From Nocardiopsis eucommiae (GTDB taxonomy: Bacteria > Actinomycetota > Actinomycetes > Streptosporangiales > Streptosporangiaceae), in contig CP074402.1 in NCBI GenBank assembly GCA_018388625.1, positions 1,488,001 through 1,552,000 of the forward strand: a DNA stretch of 64,000 nucleotides, read 5' to 3'. Position numbers and translations under genes: made by a program. The notes below the pieces were generated by a model. It had not been told where the DNA came from. It did no database searches and saw only the letters and a program-made list of their open reading frames with translations. Of the stretch, positions 1-8,824 are shown piece after piece (position 1 is the stretch's first letter; every line of letters starts with the position of its first letter).

Positions 1-16
1 CACAAGGGAGGCTCGT

Positions 17-873
17 ATGGACAGGATCGAACGGCGGATCGACATCGACGCCAGCGCGGAGCGGGTCTGGGACCTCGTCTCGCGGCCCGGCTGGTTCATC
101 AACGACGGTCGCGTGGTCGACCACCGGATCGACGAGGTCGAGGATGGCGTGCACCTGGTGCACGACCCCACGCACGGTGAGTTCCTGGTGCGCACGGAGA
201 AGCTCGACCCACCGCACCACGCCGTGTTCAGCTGGCTCGGCAGGGTGGACGACAAGCAGTCCACCCGGGTGGAGATCTGGGTGCGCGAGCGCCCGGGCGG
301 GGTGACGCTCACGGTCGTGGAGAGCGGATTCGAGACGCTGGGCCTGGCCGAGGCCGAACTGCGCGACCACGTCGCCGGGCAGATCGAGGGCTGGGAGATC
401 GAGCTCGCCGCCGCGCGCGGCCTGCTCGATCCGGTCACCGTCGAGCGGACCGTGCACGTGGACGCCAGCCCGGAACGGGTCTGGGCGGCGGTGACGACAC
501 CGGAGCACTTCGCGGCCTGGTACGCCTTCGACGGGGCTGACTTCGAGGCGCGCGAGGGGGCGCCGATGGAACTGCGCTGGGCCGAGCACGGAACGTTCCG
601 GGGCCGGGTCGTCGAGGTGGAGGCCCCCGCCGGTTCGCCTACCGGATCGCCATGGAGCCCGAGACCGACCCCGGCACGGACGACAGCACCCTGGTGACCT
701 TCGAGGTCAGGGCCTCGGGCGCGGGGAGCCTGCTCACGGTCACACAGGTCGGGTTCGATGCCCTGGCCGAGCGCTTCGGTGACGCCGCGGGCAACGCCTC
801 GGCCGAACTCGAGGGGTGGAACAGCGGGTTCACCACCCTCGCGGGCCACCTCTCCGCCACACGGGGGAGATGA
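17..873 (+). CDS. Tandem SRPBCC (AHSA1-like) domain protein, frameshifted
   Basis: Two START/AHSA1-like helix-grip domains in tandem (about residues 1-130 and 140-285). Each opens with the same pattern, an acidic/hydrophobic strand followed by A(S)xERVW. The family binds hydrophobic ligands or acts as a small-molecule sensor; no ligand can be inferred here. The start at 17 has GGGAGG at 6-11. The reading frame breaks at the C-run 624-628. Adding one C restores a continuous 285-residue protein whose second half reads through RFAYRIAMEPE. The stop overlaps the start of the next gene (ATGA), so the pair is translationally coupled with an ArsR regulator. I infer that the break is a sequence error. 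Confidence 0.8.
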
Positions 874-1196
874 GGCGCCGTGGACACCACACTGCCCCCG
901 TCTTCGCCGCTCTGGGCGACGACACCCGGTGGAGCATCCTGGTCCGGCTCGGATGGGAGCCCGCCTCCGCGTCGGAACTGGCCCGGGAACTGCCCGTGTC
1001 CCGACAGGCGATCGTGAAGCACCTGGAGGTCCTGCGCACGGTGGGGCTGGTGCGTACCAGACGCAGTGGTCGCTCGATCGTTCACGAGGTGGAGGGTGCC
1101 CGCCTGGACGAGGTCGGGCGCAACCTGCGCGGCATCGCCGCCGCGTGGGACCGCAGGCTGGAGGGGATCAGGTCGATCGCGGAGGAGAGGGGCTGA
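870..1196 (+). CDS. ArsR-family winged-helix transcriptional regulator
   Basis: About 108 residues with a classic ArsR/SmtB winged helix: ALGDDTRWSIL at the N-terminus and a recognition helix around VSRQAIVKHLEVL. No cysteine pair of the metal-sensing type is visible, so it belongs to the non-metal ArsR group commonly paired with SRPBCC proteins. The ATG at 870 overlaps the TGA of the SRPBCC gene, indicating one transcript. It probably represses its own operon, with the SRPBCC partner sensing a ligand; that role is inference from the pairing. Its 3' end overlaps the convergent small gene at 1168-1401. Confidence 0.85.
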   Translation: MRRRGHHTAPVFAALGDDTRWSILVRLGWEPASASELARELPVSRQAIVKHLEVLRTVGLVRTRRSGRSIVHEVEGARLDEVGRNLRGIAAAWDRRLEGIRSIAEERG

Positions 1197-1401
1197 ACGG
1201 CTCCTCGGAGCCGCCGCGCTGGCCGATGAAGGAGAGGAGGGCCGGATCGTCCGAGGTGATGCGGTCCACCTCGGTGCCGCCGTCGCAGGTGAGCATCGAC
1301 ACGGTCACCGTGGCGTCGCCGCGTTCCACCACCCGCCACAGAGCGCCGTGCTCCTCCCAGCGGAGCAGGGCGGCGACCTGCGGGTTCTCTGCGGAGTGCA
1401 C
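1168..1401 (-). CDS. Small conserved hypothetical protein
   Basis: 77 residues, GTG start at 1401 with GGGAGGAA upstream on the minus strand. The sequence has a WRVVERGD...TVSMLTCDGG...VDRITSDDPALL pattern that reads as a compact beta-rich domain rather than random high-GC translation. I recall similar short proteins in other actinomycetes but cannot name a family. The last residues are proline/serine rich. Its 3' end overlaps the 3' end of the ArsR gene by 29 bp in convergent orientation. Function unknown. Confidence 0.6.
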   Translation of the reverse strand: MHSAENPQVAALLRWEEHGALWRVVERGDATVTVSMLTCDGGTEVDRITSDDPALLSFIGQRGGSEEPFSPSPPRST

Positions 1402-1517
1402 GGAAGCTTCCTCCCCGGAGGTGACGACACCGACACCTCCAGGGTACGAGGGCGGCTCCCAGACGGGGCGAACCGTCCCGCCGACGGTGGCGCGCCCGAG
1501 AGCCGAGCAGCGGGCGG

Positions 1518-1554
1518 GACGGCGCCCGGCCGGGACTCCCGGCCGGGCGCCGTC
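1518..1554 (-). terminator. Perfect 17-bp hairpin terminator
   Basis: Arms 1518-1534 and 1538-1554 are fully complementary with a 3-nt loop. It lies 40 nt past the stop of the phosphohydrolase gene at 1594. There is no U-tract, as is usual for terminators in very GC-rich actinomycetes. Confidence 0.75.
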
Positions 1555-1593
1555 AGGGTCCCGGCGAGCACCCGTCGGCGGGACCGAACCCGC

Positions 1594-3131
1594 TTAGGAG
1601 GGGAGCGAGTAGAAGGTCAGCACCGCGGCGTGGTCGGTGGTCCACTCGTTGTCGGCGTGCTCCGGTACCGGGGCGGGGTCCCCGACGACCAGGTCCCGCG
1701 AGTCCCGGACCGTGAGATCTCCCGCGTGGTAGACGAAGTCGATCCGGTCCTGCGGCTCCTCGCGGCCCGTGGACCCCTCGTGGAACGGGTACAGCGGCGA
1801 CCAGGTGAGCCCCGGGGCGCTCACGGGATCCGGGTGGGCCACCCGGTAGGAGTCGGTGAACCCGGCCTCGGTCGGCAGCACCGAGGTCGGCCAGGGCACG
1901 TCCGCGTACCCGCAGTTCCTCTCCCGCAGCTCCTCCGTCCAGTCCAGGTGCGAGGGAGCGTTGAAGTCACCCACGAGCAGCACGGGGATTTCGTCGGCCG
2001 CTTCCACCTGGTCGGACATCGCGGCGAGGGTGTCGGTGATCTGCGGGGTGCGCCCGGACTCCGCCTCGCGCTCCAGGACCCGGTCCACGTCCATGCCGTC
2101 GAAACAGAAGTCGTAGGGGCCGTAGGGGGTGTACCCCAGGTGCACGTTCCAGAGGTTGACCTGGGACTCCTCGCCGTCGAGCGCGATCCGCACCCCGCCG
2201 GAGGCGTTGACCTCGCCGTACTCCTCGGCGATCGGGTACCTGCTGATCACCCCGAGGCTCCCCGAACCCTGCCAGTGGTGCCAGCCGAGGGCCTCGGCCA
2301 ACCGGGCCGCGTGCGTGCCCTGCGTCTCCTGGAGCCCGACGACGTCGGCGCCGCTCTCCAGCAGGAACCGCAGCTGCTTCTCGTGGTACCCGTTGATCCG
2401 AGTACCGCCGTGCTAGGTGTTGAGGCTCATCACGCCCACCTCGTCGACCAGCGGCTGGTCGTGGCGGCGCACGGGGATGATGACGTCCAGGCGCGCGGAG
2501 GAGCCGTCCTCGCCGGTGGCCTCCACGGTCACGCGGGCTGAGGAACGGTCGGCGCGGGAGACACCCGCCGGGGTCTCCCGGTGAACCGAGGCGCGCGGGG
2601 TGCCCGAGAGCGTCCCGTCGGAGGAGACCTCGACCCAGCCGTCACCGCCCACCTTGGTGAACCCGGTGGCCCCGCCCGAGACCAGGCCGCCGAGCCTCGC
2701 CTCGTAGGCCTGGCCCTGGCGGGCGTTGTGCAGTGTGGCCTCCTCGACGGGGAAGGAGACCGGGCCGTCGGCCGACAGCCGCACCTCGACCGGTTCGGCC
2801 AGCCACTCGTAGCCGTCGCGTGCCAGGAAGTAGGCCGTGTAGGTGCCCGGCTCCAGGGAGTCGACGGGCAGGCGCACGCTCCCTCGGCCTCGGGCACGTA
2901 CTCCCAGACGAGGGAGGGCGCCACGTACTCCTCGTCCACGGGACCCCCGCCGGAGGAGCGGTACAGCCCGATCCAGTTGGCGGCGTGCGGATCGGGGGTG
3001 GTGTAGGCGAAGGTGAGGTCCTCGCCCTCGGTCGGGCTCAGGGTGCCCTGCGGGGCGGCGGACACGGGGTGGGCGCCCAGCGCCAACAGGAGTGCGGTGA
3101 GCACAGTCGGGATCAGGAAACGGACACGCAT
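1594..3131 (-). pseudogene. Secreted endonuclease/exonuclease/phosphatase-family protein, broken by a stop codon and a frameshift
   Basis: Repaired length is 512 residues: a Sec signal peptide (MRVRFLIPTVLTALLLALG...), two beta-sandwich-like regions (about 25-230), then an EEP (DNase I-like) hydrolase domain. The catalytic signatures are present: GLQET, VGDFNAPSH, DRIDFVY and TTDHAAVL. Two lesions occur. The C-run 2881-2883 lacks one base. Separately, codon 2413-2415 is TAG where the family has Trp (MSLNT-W-HGG), a single G-to-A change from TGG in the same frame on both sides. The stop removes the whole catalytic domain. It could be a real nonsense mutation or a base error. If intact, it would be an exported phosphodiesterase or nuclease of unknown substrate. 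Confidence 0.75.
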
Positions 3132-3341
3132 CCGGGGAAGCCTCTCGTTCGGGGGATGTCCAGACTCAAGCCACCATCCGGTACCCCGGAAACGGGCATG
3201 TCCAACATGGGGGGACCTCGGCTGAAGGCCGGATGAACTCCGACCGGCGCCGGAGCTCCCCGGTGTGGGGCGCCTGACACGGTCGATGTTCCCGGCACCG
3301 CCCGACATCCGTTAGAATCGAACCGTCGCCGCAAGGCACAC

Positions 3342-3414
3342 GGGGCTATGGCGCAGTTGGTAGCGCGCCTCCATGGCATGGAGGAGGTCTGGGGTTCGAA
3401 TCCCCATAGCTCCA
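3342..3414 (+). tRNA. tRNA-Ala (anticodon GGC)
   Basis: A full 73-nt cloverleaf can be folded. The 7-bp acceptor stem is GGGGCTA/TAGCTCC with one G-T pair and discriminator A. The D-arm is GCGC/GCGC, the anticodon stem CCTCC/GGAGG with loop ATGGCAT (anticodon GGC, reads GCC), and the T-arm TGGGG-TTCGAAT-CCCCA. CCA is not encoded. A good -10 hexamer, TAGAAT, lies at 3313-3318; no convincing -35 is seen. Confidence 0.97.
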
Positions 3415-3424
3415 CTCCACTCCG

Positions 3425-3585
3425 GAACGATCCTGCTCGGGGGACTTTGTCCTCCTCGCCGGGTCGTTTCGTCGTTCTTCTGGGGGCGACCCCCAGGCCC
3501 CCGGTGGGGCTTCGCCCCGCGGGTCCGCTCTCCGAACGATCCTGCTCGGGGGACTTTGTCCTCCTCGCCGGGTCGTTTCGTCGTT
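3425..3585. repeat. 52-bp perfect direct repeat pair behind tRNA-Ala
   Basis: 3425-3476 and 3534-3585 are identical, 109 bp apart. Each copy contains a small hairpin (GGGGGAC-TTT-GTCCTCC with one G-T pair). Between the copies is another GGGG-CTTCG-CCCC hairpin at about 3507-3519. There is no coding potential. The elements start 10 bp after the tRNA end. They could be a REP-like family, a duplicated terminator or the scar of an integration event. Confidence 0.8.
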
Positions 3586-3644
3586 TCGTCCGGGGGCCGC
3601 GTGGCCGGGACCGTCGCGGGTCCCCGCGTTCCTAGACTGGGCGG

Positions 3645-4864
3645 ATGGACCACGACCCCGCCGACGAGACCAGCCCCGTCATCCAGGTGCTGGACAAGAT
3701 CCGTGCCGAGGTCGCCGGGCTCACCGGAGGCCGGGTGGCCGACTACATCCCCGAACTCGCGCATGTCGACCCTGACCTGTTCGGGATCGCCGCGATCAGC
3801 GCGCACGGCCGCTCCTACTGCGTGGGGAGTCCGAACTTCCCTTCACCATCCAGTCGATCTCCAAGCCCTTCGTGTACGCGATCGCCGTGGAGCAGCTCGG
3901 CCTGGACGTGGTGCACGAACACGTCGGCGCCGAACCCAGCGGGGAGCCCTTCAACGCGATCAGCCTGGACGAGCACGGCCGCCCCGAGAACCCGATGATC
4001 AACGCGGGCGCCATCGTGACCACCTCCCTGGTGGAGAGCGCGGACCCGGCTCGGCGCTTCGAGCGCGTCCGGTCGGTGCTGTCGTCCTTCGCTGGGCGTG
4101 AGCTGGACGTGGACGAGGACGTGTACCACTCCGAGGCCGAGACCGGACACCGCAACCGCGCCCTCGGATACCTGAGCCTGGCCGGAGGCGTCCTGGTGGG
4201 CCGGGTCGAGGACGCGGTCCAGGACTACTTCCGCCAGTGCTCCCTCAGCGTCACCGTGCGGGACCTGGCGGTCATGGCCGCGACCCTCGCGGTCGGCGGG
4301 GTCAACCCGGTGACCGAGGAGCGGGTGGTCTCCCAGCGCACCGCCCGGCACACCCTGTCGATCATGTCCAGCTGCGGCATGTACGACCGCGCGGGGGAGT
4401 GGGGGCTGCGGGTGGGCATCCCCGCCAAGAGCGGGGTGAGCGGCGGCATCCTCGCGGCCGCCCCCGGCGCGTTCGGGGTGGGCGTCTTCAGCCCTCCGCT
4501 GGACGACGCGGGCAACAGCGTGCGCGGGGTGGCGGCGCTGGAGCGACTCTCCGACGACTACGACCTGCACATGCTCCAGACACCGTCGGAGCCGCCGTCC
4601 CCGATGCACAGCGTGACCAGGGAGGGGAACCGGCTCGATGTGCGGCTGCGGGGCGAGATCGACTTCCTCGCCGCCGAGCAGATCGTGTCCCGGCTGGAGG
4701 AGGCGATCGACGACGCGCGGGTGAGCTCGGTGAGCGTGGCCCTGGAGCGGGTGTCCGGGCTGAGCGACGCGGCCCGGTCGCTGCTGGCCGCCGAACTCTC
4801 CGAGCTGGCCGACGCCGGAGTCGAGGCCACCGTCAGCGACCCCAGGGGCGTCCGCCGCGCCTGA
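3645..4864 (+). CDS. glsA: Glutaminase with C-terminal STAS domain, frameshifted
   Basis: Serine-dependent beta-lactamase-like glutaminase (L-glutamine to glutamate and ammonia). After repair it has 406 residues. The catalytic S-x-x-K appears as QSISKPF near residue 72, followed by family blocks INAGAI and SCGMYD and the lid region IPAKSGVSGG. Residues about 320-400 form a STAS-like domain (DVRLRGEIDFL... SVSVALERVSGLSDAARSLL), an arrangement known in a subset of glutaminases. The frame breaks at the G-run 3824-3827; one more G gives YCVGESELPF. The start ATG at 3645 is the only sensible one upstream of the conserved N-terminus. Confidence 0.88.
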
Positions 4865-4882
4865 GGGACGGGCGGCACGCCC

Positions 4883-4911
4883 TTGACGAGAGGCCGCGCT
4901 CGGCACATAAT
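4883..4911 (+). promoter_or_regulatory. Sigma-70-type promoter of the arsR-SRPBCC operon
   Basis: TTGACG (4883-4888), a 17-bp spacer and CATAAT (4906-4911): a strong consensus-like promoter in an otherwise GC-rich context. The predicted transcription start is near 4918, inside the operator. Confidence 0.7.
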
Positions 4912-4929
4912 CAACGTGTTGGTTGATTA
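4908..4929. promoter_or_regulatory. ArsR-type operator, 8-6-8 inverted repeat
   Basis: TAATCAAC (4908-4915) and GTTGATTA (4922-4929) form a perfect inverted repeat with a 6-bp spacer. It overlaps the -10 element and the predicted start site, so a bound repressor would block RNA polymerase. The AT-rich palindrome stands out strongly from the surrounding sequence. Autoregulation by the ArsR protein encoded at 4951 is inferred. Confidence 0.75.
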
Positions 4930-4950
4930 ACTGGAAGGTTGAACAGGCAG

Positions 4951-5301
4951 ATGGCGCACGATCCGCTCAGTCTGACGTTCGCCGCGTTGGCGGACCCGAC
5001 CCGTCGGGCGATCCTCGCCCGGCTCGCGGAGGGCGAGGCCACGGTCAACACCCTGGCGGAGCCGTTCGACATCAGCCTCCAGGCGGTCTCCCGGCACCTG
5101 AAGGTCCTGGAACGGGCCGGGCTCATCACCCGGGGACGCGACGCCCAGTGGCGCCCCTGTCGTTTGGAGTCCGCGCCGTTGGAGCAGGTCAACGAGTGGG
5201 TGGACCGTTACAGGGGCCACTGGGAGGGGCGCTTCGCCCGCCTGGACGAGGAACTTCGCAGGATGCGGAGCAGCACCGAAGGAGAGCAGAGCCATGAGTG
5301 A
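4951..5301 (+). CDS. ArsR-family transcriptional regulator (SRPBCC-coupled)
   Basis: 116 residues from ATG 4951. The winged helix starts at LTFAALADPTRRAIL and has recognition helix ISLQAVSRHLKVLERAGL. There is no metal-binding cysteine pair. The C-terminus carries the WxxRFARLDEELRRM tail seen in ArsR proteins that are partnered with AHSA1-type SRPBCC genes. A TTG at 4939 could extend the protein by four codons, but the ATG is preferred because GGAAGG (4933-4938) abuts the TTG. It overlaps the next gene by 8 bp. It is likely to bind the 4908-4929 palindrome and repress both genes. Confidence 0.88.
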   Translation: MAHDPLSLTFAALADPTRRAILARLAEGEATVNTLAEPFDISLQAVSRHLKVLERAGLITRGRDAQWRPCRLESAPLEQVNEWVDRYRGHWEGRFARLDEELRRMRSSTEGEQSHE

Positions 5302-5767
5302 CCTCAGTGTCGTCGCCGAACCGGGTCGTCAGGACATCGTGATGACCCGCACCTTCGACGCCCCGCGAGACGTCGTCTTCCGTGCCATGACCGACCCCGC
5401 GCTCCTCCCGAAGTGGTGGGGGCTCAGGGAGACCGAGACGGTCGTCGACCGGTTCGACTTCCGCTCCCAGGGCAACTGGCGGATCGTCGAGCGCGACGCG
5501 GACGGGCAGGAGTACGGCTTCCACGGCGTCATCCACGATGTCAGCGCACCCGAGAGCTACACCCAGACCTTCGAGTTCGAGGGCATGCCCGGGCACGTCC
5601 TGATGGAGACCCACCGCCTGGAGGAGGTCGACGGAGGTACGAGGTACACCTCCACCGCGGTCTTCCAGAGCGTGGAGGACCGGGACGGCATGCTCGCCTC
5701 CGGCATGGAGACCGGCGCCGGGCAGTCCATGGACCAGCTGGAGGAACTGGTCCGCTCCCTGGTCTGA
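5294..5767 (+). CDS. SRPBCC / AHSA1-type domain protein
   Basis: 157 residues, one intact SRPBCC domain. The N-terminal strand MTRTFDAPRDVVFRAMTDP is followed by LLPKWWG, the hallmark entry of the AHSA1/Aha1-C subgroup, and ends with the long C-terminal helix (GMETGAGQSMDQLEELV). It starts 8 bp inside the upstream arsR gene, so it is co-translated. It has no catalytic residues that I can assign. The pairing suggests a ligand-binding partner or detoxification function controlled by the neighbouring ArsR; this is inference. Confidence 0.85.
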   Translation: MSDLSVVAEPGRQDIVMTRTFDAPRDVVFRAMTDPALLPKWWGLRETETVVDRFDFRSQGNWRIVERDADGQEYGFHGVIHDVSAPESYTQTFEFEGMPGHVLMETHRLEEVDGGTRYTSTAVFQSVEDRDGMLASGMETGAGQSMDQLEELVRSLV

Positions 5768-5861
5768 ACCACGGGCACTCGGGGCCCGGCCTGCGGGCGG
5801 GCCCCGAACCGGGCCTGTGGACGGCGCCGAACCTGTCGTCACCGGCGGGTACTGTCGATCC

Positions 5862-7979
5862 GTGGCAGATCTCCCCGACGTACCCACCCTGCTCGGCGCG
5901 GCCGTCAAGTCCCTGGGCGGCAGCAGCCGAGAGGGTCAGCAGACCATGGCCGGCGCCGTCGCCGAGGCGGTCGAAGAACGTGAACACCTGGTGGTCCAAG
6001 CCGGTACCGGTACCGGTAAGTCCCTGGCGTACCTCGTGCCCGCGATCAGACACGCGATGGCGACACGGACCACGGTGGTCGTCTCCACCGCCACCATCGC
6101 GCTCCAGAACCAGCTGATCGACCGCGACCTGCCGCGCCTGGCCGCCGCCCTGGCGCCGCTGCTGCCCCGTGAACCCACCTTCGCGGTGCTCAAGGGGCGA
6201 CGCAACTACCTGTGCCGCAACCGCATGCAGACCGCGTCGGAGGAGGAGGCCGAGGGCAGCGAGCTCTTCGACGCCCGCCAGCTCTCCTCCCTGGGCCGCC
6301 AGGTCGCCCGCGTGCACGAGTGGGCCGAGGAGACCCTCACCGGGGACCGCGACGAACTCGTGCCCGGCGTGAGCGACCTGGCCTGGCGTCAGGTGTCCGT
6401 GGGAGGGAACGAGTGCATGGGCGCCCGCGTGTGCTCCTTCGGTCAGGAGTGCTTCGCGGAGTTCGCCCGCGAGGCCACCACCGGGGTCGACGTGGTGGTC
6501 ACCAACCACGCCATGCTCTCCATCGACATGTCGCAGGGTTACCACATCCTGCCCGAGCACAACACGATCATGATCGACGAGGCGCACGAGCTGGTGGACC
6601 GTGCCACCTCCGTGGCCACCGGAAGCCTCACCGAGCGCACCGTGACCACCGCCGCCAAACGCGCCGCCCGCCTGGTCGAGCCGGGGATCAGCGAACGCCT
6701 CAGCGAGTGCGCGGACGGACTGGCGCTGATGTTCACCGAGGTGCCCGAGGGGCGCCTCGACCACATCGACGAGGGGCTCGCCGGTGCCGTGGCGGCGGCA
6801 CGGGACGCCTCCGCCGCCTGTATCGCCGCGATCGGCCCCTCACTGGGCGAACTCGACCCGGACACCGCCTCCGACCGGCGCCTGGCCCTGGCGGCGCTCT
6901 CCGAGGTCCGCGAGGCGGCCGAGCGGGTCCTGGAGTCCTTCGAGCCGCCGCTCCGCGACCGCACCGAGATCGTCTGGCTCACCAAGGTCCCCGCGCGTCC
7001 GCCGACACTCAACGTCGCGCCGCTCGGCGTGGGCGGCCTGCTCAGGGAGAAGCTCTTCGGTGACCGCACCGTGGTGCTCACCTCCGCCACGCTCACCCTG
7101 GGCGGCGACTTCACGGCCCTGGCCCGGCAGTGGGGGCTCGGCCGCGAGGTCACCCAGGAGGCCGCGGAACGCGCCGCCCGCGGCGCCGGAGCGGTGGAGG
7201 AGGCCCCGGCCGGTCCCGCGGACCCGGACACCGAAACCGGGGCGGACACCGACGAGGACGGCCCGCACCGCGCGGCCGGGGAACCGCGCTGGCGCGGCCT
7301 GGACGTCGGATCGCCCTTCGACCACGGCCGCAGCGGTATCCTCTACGTCGCCCGCCACCTGCCCAAACCCGGTCGCGACGGGCTCTCCGAGGCCTACCTC
7401 GACGAGATCGCGGAGCTCATCGAGGCCTCCGACGGCCGTGCCCTGGGCCTGTTCTCCTCGATGCGCGCCGCCCAGCAGGCCGCCGAGGAACTGCACGAGC
7501 GCCTGGACCAGCCGATCCTGTGCCAGGGGAGGACTCCACCGGGCAGCTGGTCCGCCGTTTCTCCGAGGAGGAGCGGTCCTGCCTGTTCGGGACCCTGTCC
7601 CTCTGGCAGGGGTGGACGTGCCGGGCCCCTCGCTCCAGTTGGTGATCGTCGACCGCATCCCCTTCCCGCGCCCCGACGACCCGCTCGCCTCGGCCCGCCA
7701 GAGAGCGGTCTCCGCGCACGGGGGCAACGGCTTCCTCTCGGTGTCGGCCACGCACGCGGCGCTGCTGCTCGCCCAGGGGACGGGGCGTCTGCTGCGCTCC
7801 ACCGACGACCGGGGCGTGATCGCCGTCCTGGACCCGCGCCTGGCCACCGCCGGGTACGGGGGTTCCTGCGGGCTTCCCTGCCGCCCTACTGGGGGACGGC
7901 CGACCCCGAGGTCGCGCGTTCGGCCCTGCGCCGTCTGGCCGAGAAGGCCGGGGCGGCGCGGGACGAGTCCGCCGCCTGA
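5862..7979 (+). CDS. dinG: DinG/YoaA-type ATP-dependent DNA helicase, three frameshifts
   Basis: Superfamily 2, XPD-like helicase, 706 residues once repaired. Walker A is QAGTGTGKSLAYL (residues about 45-57). Four cysteines of an Fe-S cluster segment are visible (LCRNRM, NECMGARVCSFGQECF). The DEAH box is IDEAHEL, and C-terminal motifs include SATLTLGG and GTGRLLRS. The GTG start at 5862 gives VADLPDVP. Frame breaks sit at G-runs 7526-7529, 7609-7612 and 7858-7862. Adding one G to each restores GEDSTGQLVRRF, WQGVDVPGP and YGGFLRASLPPYW, the normal C-terminal helicase core. It is expected to unwind DNA with 5'-3' polarity in repair. No LexA box is seen upstream. Confidence 0.88.
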   Translation: MADLPDVPTLLGAAVKSLGGSSREGQQTMAGAVAEAVEEREHLVVQAGTGTGKSLAYLVPAIRHAMATRTTVVVSTATIALQNQLIDRDLPRLAAALAPLLPREPTFAVLKGRRNYLCRNRMQTASEEEAEGSELFDARQLSSLGRQVARVHEWAEETLTGDRDELVPGVSDLAWRQVSVGGNECMGARVCSFGQECFAEFAREATTGVDVVVTNHAMLSIDMSQGYHILPEHNTIMIDEAHELVDRATSVATGSLTERTVTTAAKRAARLVEPGISERLSECADGLALMFTEVPEGRLDHIDEGLAGAVAAARDASAACIAAIGPSLGELDPDTASDRRLALAALSEVREAAERVLESFEPPLRDRTEIVWLTKVPARPPTLNVAPLGVGGLLREKLFGDRTVVLTSATLTLGGDFTALARQWGLGREVTQEAAERAARGAGAVEEAPAGPADPDTETGADTDEDGPHRAAGEPRWRGLDVGSPFDHGRSGILYVARHLPKPGRDGLSEAYLDEIAELIEASDGRALGLFSSMRAAQQAAEELHERLDQPILCQGRTPPGSWSAVSPRRSGPACSGPCPSGRGGRAGPLAPVGDRRPHPLPAPRRPARLGPPESGLRARGQRLPLGVGHARGAAARPGDGASAALHRRPGRDRRPGPAPGHRRVRGFLRASLPPYWGTADPEVARSALRRLAEKAGAARDESAA

Positions 7980-7999
7980 ACGTGTCCGTGACACGACGG

Positions 8000-8028
8000 C
8001 GGCCGGGCGCCCCTGGGGTGCCCGGCCG
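8000..8028. terminator. Bidirectional hairpin terminator after dinG
   Basis: CGGCCGGGC (8000-8008) pairs with GCCCGGCCG (8020-8028), and the stem continues inward through a G-T and CCC/GGG pairs. It lies 20 nt past the dinG stop, between convergent genes. Confidence 0.7.
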
Positions 8029-8106
8029 TTGCCGTGGTCGCTGTCGAGCCGGGGGCCGACGGCCCGCGCCCGTGCGCCGCCCGTGTCGTCCCGGTGTCGC
8101 GCGGGG

Positions 8107-8630
8107 TCAGCCCCGCGTGCGGTAACCGAAGAGCCGGATCGCGTACCCGGGGAGTCGTCCTCCGGCTCCTGGATCTGCCAGCGGTCGTCGTGTTCGCCAA
8201 CCAGCAGCTCGTTCCACATCATGTCGATGAGTTTGAGCCGGGACACCACCGAGGCCTCGGGGTCGAGCACGATCGCGTAGGCGTGGTCGGTGAGCCGCTG
8301 GGTCACCATGCCCACGGACTGGCCGTCCCAGATCGCCGGGACGGTGGCGTGGCCGATCTCGACCCCGCACAACCGCAGCTGCTCGACCTCCTCGTCGAGG
8401 GCCTCCGCGGCCAGGGCGCCGTCGAGCCGCAGCGCGTCCTCCAGCTCGTCACGGTCCTCGTCGGCACGCAGGTAGGCGTGGTAGGTGCGGTAGCCGCACG
8501 GGCGGCACTTGCGCCAGACCACGCAGCGGGCCAGTCCGTAGGCGGACTGCGCCTCACCGACACTCTGGTGGTCGCTCACCTCGCGAACCATGCCGCATTC
8601 GCAACACAAGGCAGTGAGATCCTGCTTCAT
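8107..8630 (-). CDS. Conserved hypothetical protein with zinc-ribbon-like cysteines, frameshifted
   Basis: Repaired length is 174 residues. The N-terminus has CCECG and, about 30 residues later, CRPCG, a C-x2-C ... C-x2-C arrangement typical of a small zinc ribbon. A mostly helical acidic region follows (DEDRDELEDALRL...), then a C-terminal domain containing DRWQIQEPEDD. The frame breaks at the G-run 8149-8152 (plus strand); one added base gives a short native-looking tail ending in YRTRG. The start ATG 8630 has GGGGGA upstream on the minus strand. I do not recognise the family with certainty and assign no function. Confidence 0.65.
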
Positions 8631-8824
8631 CGGAGTCCCCCTCCCAGGCGAGTATGCGACGGATGGAGGCCGTTAGGGAACCCGTTCGGCAAGGAAGTCG
8701 CGGCAAGGACTCGTCATCAATGCCCAAAATGACCGAGTGACGGGTTTCGGACGTGCTCAGAGGGGGTGTGGACGTGGCCGGTCTCACGCGGGGGCGGTAT
8801 GCTCCGCCCGCACCGGTCGAGGGT

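Noticed and set aside
3415..3644. Attachment site or genomic-island scar behind tRNA-Ala
   Set aside because: The repeats do not contain tRNA 3' sequence and no integrase or foreign composition is seen; kept only as a repeat finding.
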